Below, in pieces: positions 1-6,951 of a stretch of 64,000 bases of DNA. Position 1 is the stretch's first letter. Every line of letters starts with the position of its first letter. Location: contig JARPUW010000260.1 in assembly GCA_030533445.1 (NCBI GenBank), positions 392,532-456,531 of the forward strand. The letters are read 5' to 3'. Source of the stretch: Cyprinodon diabolis. Taxonomy: Eukaryota; Chordata; Actinopteri; Cyprinodontiformes; Cyprinodontidae. The position numbers and the translations under genes are program-made. The notes beneath the pieces were generated by a model, which saw only the letters and a program-made list of their open reading frames with translations, was not told where the DNA came from and searched no databases.

Positions 1-225
1 ACGCCCAGCAGTGATATAGAATCCATTTCCAAATGTTAAATCACTGGTTTTCCATGTTATTAGGTGAATAGTTGCTGTATTACAGAGTAAATGGGAGACT
101 TTTATTGTGAAATTTGCTCTGGGGTGTGTTTTGAAAAGGTCACTAGAGTCTAATAAAAACAACCTGGAAGAGTTTGGGTCATAATGTTGAGCCATTTGCA
201 TCAATTAATGCATTACTATAATCTA
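1..225 (+). repeat. AT-rich sub-repeat A-a, second part (unit 1)
   Basis: This is the continuation of a sub-repeat whose first part lies at the end of each unit (3230-3303 in unit 1). It shares with the next two sub-repeats the string TTCCATGTTATTAG, the string GTCATAATGTTGAGCCAT and the words ATCCATTTCC and ATGTTAAATCA. A perfect 10 bp palindrome TAATGCATTA (about 207-216) is followed by a position that is C in units 1, 3, 4, 7, 10, 11 and 18 and G in the others, a useful marker of unit lineage. No gene is seen. Confidence 0.8.
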
Positions 226-516
226 GAGGCTTTTATTTTGTAGGGTCCCTGGAGTCTTATTTTGAAAGTCCAACAGAGTTGTGTTTATAGAAAATGTTCA
301 GACCCGTCAATGATAGTTGATTACTTTCCAATCGTTAAATCACTCTTTTTCCATGTTATTAGGGCAGTAGATGAAGCGGAAATGGGAGGCTTTTATTTTG
401 AAATTTGCTATAGGGTGTGTTTTAAACAGTCTCCTAGAGTCTATTCTCTAAAACGGGGTTGAGTTTGGGTCATAATGTTGAGCCATATAGAGCAATAAAT
501 ATATGTAAAAAATATA
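226..516 (+). repeat. AT-rich sub-repeat A-b, 291 bp (unit 1)
   Basis: It opens with GAGGCTTTTATTTTGTAGGG followed by TCCCTGGAGTCTTATTTTG, and the same opening recurs exactly 291 bp later at 517. A 66-codon plus-strand frame (262-462) starts at TTG, is seen in most units, and has no recognisable domain. I regard it as a chance frame. In unit 20 this sub-repeat is duplicated in tandem. Confidence 0.85.
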
Positions 517-690
517 GAGGCTTTTATTTTGTAGGGTCCCTGGAGTCTTATTTTGAAAGTCTATCAGTGCTGAGTGGCAAGGGAAGTGTCATGTACAGCA
601 GTCATATAGTATCCATTTCCCAATGTTAAATCAGTCCTTTCACCCTCCATTAGATTAATATGTGCTGTTTAAAACAGCAGAGGTAAAATC
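517..690 (+). repeat. AT-rich sub-repeat A-c, truncated (unit 1)
   Basis: This is the third copy of the A sub-repeat opening. It diverges and ends near 690. It includes AATGTTAAATCAGTCC (about 622-637), matching the AATGTTAAATCACTGG of A-a. An AATAAA-type hexamer lies just upstream (about 494). Confidence 0.75.
664..678 (+). repeat. Perfect inverted repeat, 7 bp arms
   Basis: GCTGTTT, a single central A, then AAACAGC. The arms match perfectly in unit 1 and I see the same 15 bases in the other units. With a one-base centre it is better seen as a near-perfect DNA palindrome than as an RNA hairpin. No function can be assigned. Confidence 0.7.
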
Positions 691-763
691 TGTTTGAAGC
701 TTGGTAACCTTGACAACGCTTAACGAGCCTCTCACTGACACAGACAACAGCTGCACTCACTAT

Positions 764-780
764 TGGTTTCTTCTTCCCAG
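764..780 (+). other. Splice-acceptor-like pyrimidine tract
   Basis: The tract TGGTTTCTTCTTCCCAG matches the form of a eukaryotic 3' splice site (pyrimidine run then CAG) and is followed by GC. It recurs once in almost every unit. Acceptor-like strings are common by chance and no matching coding exon is seen, so this is a resemblance only. Confidence 0.25.
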
Positions 781-805
781 GCTTTTTTGTATGGGAAGAA
801 CGGCA

Positions 806-1274
806 CCGAACAAACGACTACTGATCAAAAACCGTATGAGTTATTCAAAAAACATTTTCACCATGAGCATCAGCAATCCTTCGACTCCAACTATACCAAC
901 TTTGGTGTATGTGTGTCATTCAGAAAAATATTTATGACGAGTTGAAAACACATAGTCTGATTCGTTTTTCTCCCATCTTCAGCTCAAAAAGAATGGAGAA
1001 AGGCTGAAACTCTCATCCACTTTAGGTTGGTCTGGAGGGTTTTTAAGGCAAAGTATTAATCCTACCGTAATTCCGAAGACATTGTGTGAGTCCAGAGGTT
1101 TCAGTCTACAAACTGACCAAAAATGGTGACTGTAGCTCCAAATATGTGGCCGTGAGGGCGAGAATAAGATGTTTGATCTTAAAAAATGGCCGCCTCACAC
1201 TAAGATTTCAGCAGCTGCACTCTAGCAGGCTGCTGCAGAAGCTAACTGTCAGCTAGCTTCCAGGTGCTTACCCT
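806..1274 (+). repeat. Middle block C1 with long tail (unit 1)
   Basis: It begins at the shared core (CCGAACAAACGACT, then AAAAACCGTA). The core and about 450 bp after it are a diverged duplicate of block C4 at 1730, which lies 924 bp downstream. Compared as codons over 45 positions, C1 and C4 differ at seven codons and every difference changes the amino acid, which argues against coding constraint. The tail ends in an AGCT-rich stretch (GCTGCAGAAGCTAACTGTC). Confidence 0.85.
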
Positions 1275-1497
1275 CCGAACAAACGACTGCTGAGCAAAAA
1301 CCGTAAAAGATATCTGAAAAATTCTTTCAGTGAAAGCAACATCTATCCTTTGTCTCAGACTGGGGTAACCTTCATGTCTGTAGGTCTTTCACAACCCAAA
1401 ACGAAGCACAAACAAAATGGTTGGCCCACCTGCTCCTCCCTTTGTTTGAACTGCAGGACCTCACTCTCACTCACCTTTTAGCTGCTAAAGCACCCCT
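1275..1497 (+). repeat. Middle block C2 (unit 1)
   Basis: This is a 223 bp block from one CCGAACAAACGACT core to the next. It holds GGGGTAACCTTCATGTCTG and TAGGTCTTTCACAACCC, aligning with GGAGTAACTTTCATGGCTG and TAGGTCATCTACAAACTG in C3. A near-palindrome TTTAGCTGCTAAA precedes the next core. The extra block of unit 14 is a diverged copy of this one. Confidence 0.8.
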
Positions 1498-1729
1498 CCG
1501 AACAAACGACTGCTGAGTAAAAACCGTAAAAGGTATCTGAAAAATTCTTTTTATCTAAGCGACAGCTATATCTTGTCTTCAATTGGAGTAACTTTCATGG
1601 CTGTAGGTCATCTACAAACTGAATGGGAAGAGAAAGAAAAAGAAAAAACGTTTCATCACACCTAAGCTTCTAATTGAGCTAGCTGCAGCAGGTCACTGTC
1701 ACTCAGCTTTCAGGTGCTTAAAATGTCCT
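1498..1729 (+). repeat. Middle block C3 (unit 1)
   Basis: This is a 232 bp block that starts with the shared core and contains a purine run (GAAGAGAAAGAAAAAGAAAA near 1626). The end (GAGCTAGCTGCAGCAGG and after) differs between unit families: units 2, 9 and 19 have GACACTCTCCCCCAGC where most have GTCACTGTCACTCAGC. Confidence 0.8.
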
Positions 1730-2184
1730 CCGAACAAACGACTGCTGAGCAAAAACCGTATGAGTTATTCAAAAAATTTTTTCACCGTGAGCGTCAGTCA
1801 TCCTTCGACTCCAACTATGCCAACTTTGGTGTATGTGTGTCATTCAGAAAAATATTTATGACGAGTTTAAAACACATAGTCGGATTCGTTTTTCTCCCCT
1901 CTTCTGCTCCAAAACCAATGAAAAACGGCTCTGATTTTCATCGACTTTAGGTCGGTCTGGAGGGTTTTTAAGGAAAAGTATTAATCCTACCGTAATTCCG
2001 AAGATATTGTGTGGGTCCAGAGATTTCAGTCTACAAACTGACCAAAAATGGTGACTCTAGCTATAAATATGTGGCCGTGAGGGCGAGTTTAAAATGTTTT
2101 TTTGTGTTTAAAAAACGCCTGCCTCACACTCTAGCTTTTCAGTTGCTCCACTCTAGCAGGCTGGATTTTGCTAAAACTTTGTGG
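1730..2184 (+). repeat. Middle block C4 with long tail (unit 1)
   Basis: This is the second copy of the 450 bp duplication (partner at 806-1274). Both hold GGTCTGGAGGGTTTTTAAGG, TATTAATCCTACCGTAATTC and ACAAACTGACCAAAAATGG. A 78-codon frame is open here in units 1, 5, 6, 7, 8 and 13 only, because one C>G change removes a stop. It is closed in the other units, so a conserved protein is unlikely. Confidence 0.85.
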
Positions 2185-2312
2185 CGCTTGAGGTCTGATT
2201 ATACAAAAACCGTAGCAGTTATCAACATACCGTCTTCAGTTTTAAATAGACGAAGGATTTATCTACAAACTGAGCTTCAAACTGTTTTTCTAGGTGAATG
2301 TATGCCGACACA
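2185..2312 (+). repeat. Degenerate middle block C5 (unit 1)
   Basis: It keeps only part of the shared core (ATACAAAAACCGTAGCAG near 2210) and TCTACAAACTGAGC (about 2261), which matches the end of C3. Its distance from C4 (about 455 bp) equals that between C1 and C2 (469 bp) within a few bases, supporting homology. A 101-codon GTG-start frame (2011-2316) covers C4 tail and C5 in all 19 complete units. The eight variable sites I found in it all change the amino acid and it has no ATG start, so I do not call it a gene. Confidence 0.6.
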
Positions 2313-2552
2313 GTGAAGTGCTGTTTTTTATGCTTTTTTTTTCCTCTCCCCATTCATTTCCTATGGGATTTTTTTGCGACGTTTTCGCTAATAATTCGCA
2401 AACCTTCGGACTAATGAGAAAGTTTTATACAAGCACACATCACCCCATTGGTCCCGACGCGTGTGCCAACTTTGGGCCCGATCCGCCAAACCGTGCGGGA
2501 CTAGTTACGCGCCGAAGTTTTGGGTATACGGGAGAATTATAATAATAATAAT
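2313..2552 (+). repeat. Conserved leader before the hairpin zone, ending in an AAT run
   Basis: This is a 240 bp stretch with T-rich runs, then GCGACGTTTTCGCTAATAAT, then CpG-containing sequence (CCCGACGCGTGTGCC, CCGATCCGCC), and finally TTATAATAATAATAAT. It shows few substitutions among units. A 71-codon frame from an ATG at 2330 is open in nearly all units, has no domain I recognise, and lies in sequence that reads like an old dispersed repeat. The AAT run is where the 66-bp array is present or absent. Confidence 0.7.
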
Positions 2553-2680
2553 ACGCGGAATAAATATGTGCAATAGTAGTAGGTGGGCCATGCCTTCGGC
2601 ATGTGGCCCCCCAATAATACGCGGAATAAATATGTGCAATAGTAGTAGGTGGGCCATGCCTTCGGCATGTGGCCCCCCAA
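2553..2680 (+). repeat. 66-bp GC-hairpin repeat, 2 copies (unit 1)
   Basis: Each copy reads ACGCGGAATAAATATG, then TGCAATAGTAGTAGG, then a hairpin with the perfect stem ATGCC/GGCAT around a TTC loop, flanked by GGGCC and GGCCC with a two-base bulge. Copies are joined by AAT triplets (here two). All spacings are multiples of three, so frames stay open on both strands. Each copy carries one AATAAA. Confidence 0.93.
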
Positions 2681-2715
2681 CTAGAAAATTTCTAAAGAAA
2701 TTTTGAGGGGGGCCA
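2670..2715 (+). repeat. 46 bp imperfect palindrome across the array edge
   Basis: TGGCCCCCC pairs with GGGGGGCCA, and inside that AAAATTTC pairs with GAAATTTT around a TAAA loop. Further out, AGTAGGTGG in the last 66-bp copy pairs with CCACCTACT just downstream. Units without a 66-bp copy keep the right arms and the inner AT stem but lose the left GC arm. Confidence 0.85.
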
Positions 2716-2725
2716 CCTACTGCCC

Positions 2726-2780
2726 GTCTGGGGAACCGGGCCAATACGGCCCTGGCAAGTGACGTCGGGGCTCCCCAGAC
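2726..2780 (+). other. 55 bp foldable segment closed by a perfect 9 bp stem
   Basis: GTCTGGGGA at one end is the exact reverse complement of TCCCCAGAC at the other. Inside lies a second stem, GGGCC/GGCCC around AATAC, flanked by CC and TGG with one bulged base, and then the palindrome GACGTC. The segment is present in every complete unit. Unit 11 breaks one closing pair and unit 4 changes a base next to the inner stem. It has no tRNA or 5S consensus that I can see. Confidence 0.75.
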
Positions 2781-2948
2781 CAACTGCTTACGCCTTTGAG
2801 GGCTGCTGAGGGAAGGAAAGAGGGCAAGTTCATGGGCAAAGAGAGCTGTGTGCCACTTGTGCTGAAATCTGGGAAATAGACGTGCACAGCGTATGATGCA
2901 CAAGGGTAATATGGGTTGTCCATATTGAAACACAGTGGGTAAAGCCCA
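2781..2948 (+). repeat. Spacer between foldable segment and minisatellite, with an inverted repeat
   Basis: This is 168 bp of unit sequence. At 2908-2926 it holds a perfect inverted repeat, AATATGG and CCATATT around GTTGT. The inverted repeat is kept in nearly all units but broken in unit 13 (AATATCG). A 68-codon minus-strand frame here has no recognisable similarity. No gene is called. Confidence 0.7.
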
Positions 2949-3190
2949 GTTGGCGGGCTTCGCCCGCCTGCTAGGAGCCATCTCAGTGAAGAAAAAAATC
3001 ACCAATGGCGGGCTCTGCCCGCCTTCTAAGAGCCATTGCAGTGATGAAATCACCAATGGCGGGCTCCGCCCGCCTGCTAAGAGCCATTGCAGTGATGTAA
3101 TCACCTTTGGCGGGCTCCGCCCGCCTGTTACCATTGGCGGGCTCCGCCCGCCTTCTAAGAGCCATTGCAGTGATGAAATCACCAATGGCA
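2949..3190 (+). repeat. 51-bp double-hairpin minisatellite, 5 GC hairpins (unit 1)
   Basis: Each full monomer holds two hairpins. The first is GGCGGGC/GCCCGCC, a perfect 7 bp stem with a 3-base loop (TTC, TCT, TCC, TCC, TCC in order here). The second is CCATTG/CAATGG enclosing GTGAT/ATCAC around GAA or GTA. The fourth monomer is a short 27-bp form lacking the second hairpin. Monomer lengths of 51 and 27 are multiples of three, which keeps frames open. Confidence 0.93.
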
Positions 3191-5858
3191 ATGAGCAATA
3201 TGCCAGAATGTATGAGTGTGTATAAGGAAGAGGCTTTTATTCTGTAGAGTCCTTGTAGTCTTATTTTGAAAGTCTATCATGAATGTGCATCAAAAGATGG
3301 GTCACGCCCAGCAGTGATATAGAATCCATTTCCAAATGTTAAATCACTGGTTTTCCATGTTATTAGGTGAATAGTTGCTGTATTACAGAGTAAATGGGAG
3401 ACTTTTATTGTGAAATTTGCTCTGGGTGTGTTTTGAAAAGGTCACTAGAGTCTAATAAAAACAACCTGGAAGAGTTTGGGTCATAATGTTGAGCCATTTG
3501 CATCAATTAATGCATTAGTATAATCTAGAGGCTTTTATTTTGTAGGGTCCCTGGAGTCTTATTTTGAAAGTCCAACAGAGTTGTGTTTATAGAAAATGTT
3601 CAGACCCGTCAATGATAGTTGATTACTTTCCAATCGTTAAATCACTCTTTTTCCATGTTATTAGGGCAGTAGATGAAGCGGAAATGGGAGGCTTTTATTT
3701 TGAAATTTGCTACAGGGTGTGTTTTAAACAGTCTCCTAGAGTCTATTCTCTAAAACGGGGTTGAGTTTGGGTCATAATGTTGAGCCATATAGGGCAATAA
3801 ATATATGTAAAAAATATAGAGGCTTTTATTTTGTAGGGTCCCTGGAGTCTTATTTTGAAAGTCTATCAGTGCTGAGTGGCAAGGGAAGTGTCATGGACAG
3901 CAGTCATATAGTATCCATTTCCCAATGTTAAATCAGTCCTTTCACCCTCCATTAGATTAATATGTGCTGTTTAAAACAGCAGAGGTAAAATCTGTTTGAA
4001 GCTTGGTAACCTTGACAACGCTTAACGAGCCTCTCACTGACACAGACAACAGCTGCACTCACTATTGGTTTCTTCTTCCCAGGCTTTTTTGTATGGGAAG
4101 AACGGCACCGAACAAACGACTACTGATCAAAAACCGTATGAGTTATTCAAAAAACATTTTCACCATGAGCATCAGCAATCCTTCGACTCCAACTATACCA
4201 ACTTTGGTGTATGTGTGTCATTCAGAAAAATATTTATGACGAGTTGAAAACACATAGTCTGATTCGTTTCTCTCCCATCTTCAGCTCAAAAAGAATAGAG
4301 AAAGGCTGAAACTCTCATCGACTTTAGGTTGGTCTGGAGGGTTTTTAAGGAAAAGTATTAATCCTACCGTAATTCCGAAGACATTGTGTGAGTCCAGAGG
4401 TTTCAGTCTACAAACTGACCAAAAATGGTGACTGTAGCTCCAAATATGTGGCCGTGAGGGCGAGAATAAGATGTTTGATCTTAAAAGAATGGCCGCCTCA
4501 CACTAAGATTTCAGCAGCTGCACTCTAGCAGGCTGCTGCAGAAGCTAACTGTCAGCTAGCTTCCAGGTGCTTACCCTCCGAACAAACGACTGCTGAGCAA
4601 AAACCGTAAAAGATATCTGAAAAATTCTTTCAGTGAAAGCAACATCTATCCTTTGTCTCAGACTGGGGTAACCTTCATGTCTGTAGGTCTTTCACAACCC
4701 AAAACGAAGCACAAACAAAATGGTTGGCCCACCTGCTCCTCCCTTTGTTTGAACTGCAGGACCTCACTCTCACTCACCTTTTAGCTGCTAAAGCACCCCT
4801 CCGAACAAACGACTGCTGAGTAAAAACCGTAAAAGGTATCTGAAAAATTATTTTTATCTAAGCGACAGCTATATCTTGTCTTCAATTGGAGTAACTTTCA
4901 TGGCTGTAGGTCATCTACAACCTGAATGGGAAGAGAAAGAAAAAGAAAAAACGTTTTGTCACACCTGATCTTCTAATTGAGCTAGCTGCAGCAGGACACT
5001 CTCCCCCAGCTTTCAGCTGCTTAAAATGTCCTCCGAACAAACGACTGCTGAGCAAAAACCGTATGAGTTATTCAAAATATTTTTTCACCGTGAGCGTCAG
5101 CCATCCTTCGACTCCAACTATGCCAACTTTGGTGTATGTGTGTCATTCAGAAAAATATTTATGACGAGTTTAAAACACATAGTCTGATTCGTTTTTCTCC
5201 CCTCTTCTGCTCCAAAACCAATGAAAAACGGCTCTGATTTTCATCGACTTTAGGTCGGTCTGGAGGGTTTTTAAGGAAAAGTATTAATCCTACCGTAATT
5301 CCGAAGATATTGTGTGGGTCCAGAGATTTCAGTCTACAAACTGACCAAAAATGGTGACTCTAGCTATAAATATGTGGCCGTGAGGGCGAGTTTAAAATGT
5401 TTTTTTGTGTTTAAAAAACGCCTGCCTCACACTCTAGCTTTTCAGTTGCTCCACTCTAGCAGGCTGGATTTTGCTAAAACTTTGTGGCGCTTGAGGTCTG
5501 ATTATACAAAAACCGTAGCAGTTATCAACATACCGTCTTCAGTTTTAAATAGACGAAGGATTTATCTACAAACTGAGCTTCAAACTGTTTTTCTAGGTGA
5601 ATGTATGCCGACACAGTGAAGTGCTGTTTTTTATGCTTTTTTTTTCCTCTCCCCATTCATTTCCTATGGGATTTTTTTGCGACGTTTTCGCTAATAATTC
5701 GCAAACCTTCGGACTAATGAGAAAGTTTTATACAAGCACACATCACCCCATTGGTCCCGACGCGTGTGCCAACTTTGGGCCCGATCCGCCAAACCGTGCG
5801 GGACTAGTTACGTGCCGAAGTTTTGGGTATACGGGAGAATTATAATAATAATAATAAT

Positions 5859-6328
5859 ACGCGGAATAAATATGTGCAATAGTAGTAGGTGGGCCATGCC
5901 TTCGGCATGTGGCCCCCCAATAATACGCGGAATAAATATGTGCAATAGTAGTAGGTGGGCCATGCCTTCGGCATGTGGCCCCCCAATAATAATACGCGGA
6001 ATAAATATGTGCAATAGTAGTAGGTGGGCCATGCCTTCGGCATGTGGCCCCCCAATAATACGCGGAATAAATATGTGCAATAGTAGTAGGTGGGCCATGC
6101 CTTCGGCATGTGGCCCCCCAATAATAATACGCGGAATAAATATGTGCAATAGTAGTAGGTGGGCCATGCCTTCGGCATGTGGCCCCCCAATAATAATAAT
6201 ACGCGGAATAAATATGTGCAATAGTAGTAGGTGGGCCATGCCTTCGGCATGTGGCCCCCCAATAATACGCGGAATAAATATGTGCAATAGTAGTAGGTGG
6301 GCCATGCCTTCGGCATGTGGCCCCCCAA
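5859..6328 (+). repeat. 66-bp GC-hairpin repeat, 7 copies (unit 2)
   Basis: This is the largest array of this element in the window. The AAT linkers between successive copies have 2, 3, 2, 3, 4 and 2 triplets. I see no substitution among the seven copies. The alternating linker lengths suggest duplication of two-copy blocks. Confidence 0.95.
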
Positions 6329-6596
6329 CTAGAAAATTTCTAAAGAAATTTTGAGGGGGGCCACCTACTGCCCGTCTGGGGAACCGGGCCAATACGGCCC
6401 TGGCAAGTGACGTCGGGGCTCCCCAGACCAACTGCTTACGCCTTTGAGGGCTGCTGAGGGAAGGAAAGAGGGCAAGTTCATGGGCAAAGAGAGCTGTGTG
6501 CCACTTGTGCTGAAATCTGGGAAATAGACGTGCACAGCGTATGATGCACAAGGGTAATATGGGTTGTCCATATTGAAACACAGTGGGTAAAGCCCA

Positions 6597-6838
6597 GTTG
6601 GCGGGCTTCGCCCGCCTGCTAGGAGCCATCTCAGTGAAGAAAAAAATCACCAATGGCGGGCTCTGCCCGCCTTCTAAGAGCCATTGCAGTGATGAAATCA
6701 CCAATGGCGGGCTCCGCCCGCCTGCTAAGAGCCATTGCAGTGATGTAATCACCTTTGGCGGGCTCCGCCCGCCTGTTACCATTGGCGGGCTACGCCCGCC
6801 TTCTAAGAGCCATTGCAGTGATGAAATCACCAATGGCA
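6597..6838 (+). repeat. Double-hairpin minisatellite, 5 GC hairpins (unit 2)
   Basis: The loops in order are TTC, TCT, TCC, TCC and TAC. The TAC loop is shared only with unit 9. All seven-base stems are intact. Confidence 0.92.
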
Positions 6839-6951
6839 ATGAGCAATATGCCAGAATGTATGAGTGTGTATAAGGAAGAGGCTTTTATTCTGTAGAGTCC
6901 TTGTAGTCTTATTTTGAAAGTCTATCATGAATGTGCATCAAAAGATGGGTC

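Larger units (their letters stand above)
1..3303 (+). repeat. Repeat unit 1 (3,303 bp), used as reference
   Basis: Complete unit with two 66-bp hairpin copies and five GC hairpins in the minisatellite. It shares a rare variant set with unit 7 at a constant offset of 19,781 bp over about 2.7 kb: CATCCACTTT near 1014, AAGGCAAAG near 1047, and a C>G change near 1884 that removes a stop (CTGATTCG becomes CGGATTCG). Unit 13 carries the same variants in its middle part. The parts of this unit are annotated separately below. Confidence 0.95.
3304..6951 (+). repeat. Repeat unit 2 (3,648 bp), the longest
   Basis: Complete unit, lengthened by seven tandem 66-bp hairpin copies. Its diagnostic variants are one G fewer near 3424 (CTCTGGGTGTG), GCTACAGGG near 3709, ACGTTTTGTCAC near 4951, CACTCTCCCCCAGC near 4997 and CAAAATATTTTTT near 5073. 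The same set recurs in unit 9 (offset 23,028) and unit 19, so these three are the closest relatives although they are far apart. Confidence 0.95.

Noticed and set aside
262..462. 66-codon plus-strand frame repeated in most units
   Set aside because: TTG start, no domain, and it lies within the A sub-repeat. It is present repeatedly because the DNA is a satellite. Units 13, 14 and 17 do not show it.
860..900. CENP-B box marking a centromeric satellite
   Set aside because: I looked for TTCG followed at fixed spacing by A and CGGG. None of the TTCG positions in the unit fits, so centromeric identity cannot be inferred this way.
1170..1200. YY1-like site at AAAATGGCCGCC
   Set aside because: It differs from the AAATGGCGGC consensus by an extra C, and a single short match is not enough.
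2330..2542. 71-codon frame with an ATG, conserved in nearly all units
   Set aside because: No recognisable family and no promoter or codon signal. Conservation equals that of neighbouring non-coding repeat, so it is not evidence of a gene.
2726..2780. tRNA gene or tRNA-derived SINE
   Set aside because: It is foldable, but I see no B-box (GGTTCGANTCC type), no anticodon arm of the right size and no poly-A or SINE tail.
2949..3190. CRISPR-like array in the 51-bp minisatellite
   Set aside because: The monomers are continuous and nearly identical throughout, with no variable spacer part.
5859..6328. CRISPR-like array
   Set aside because: The 66-bp copies are directly tandem with only AAT triplets between them. 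There are no unique spacers and no cas genes, and the surrounding DNA is eukaryotic satellite.
5808..6839. 343-codon minus-strand frame as a protein-coding gene
   Set aside because: It starts at TTG. Its length tracks the hairpin copy number, it consists mostly of translated minisatellite, it is broken in four other units, and it shows no known domain.
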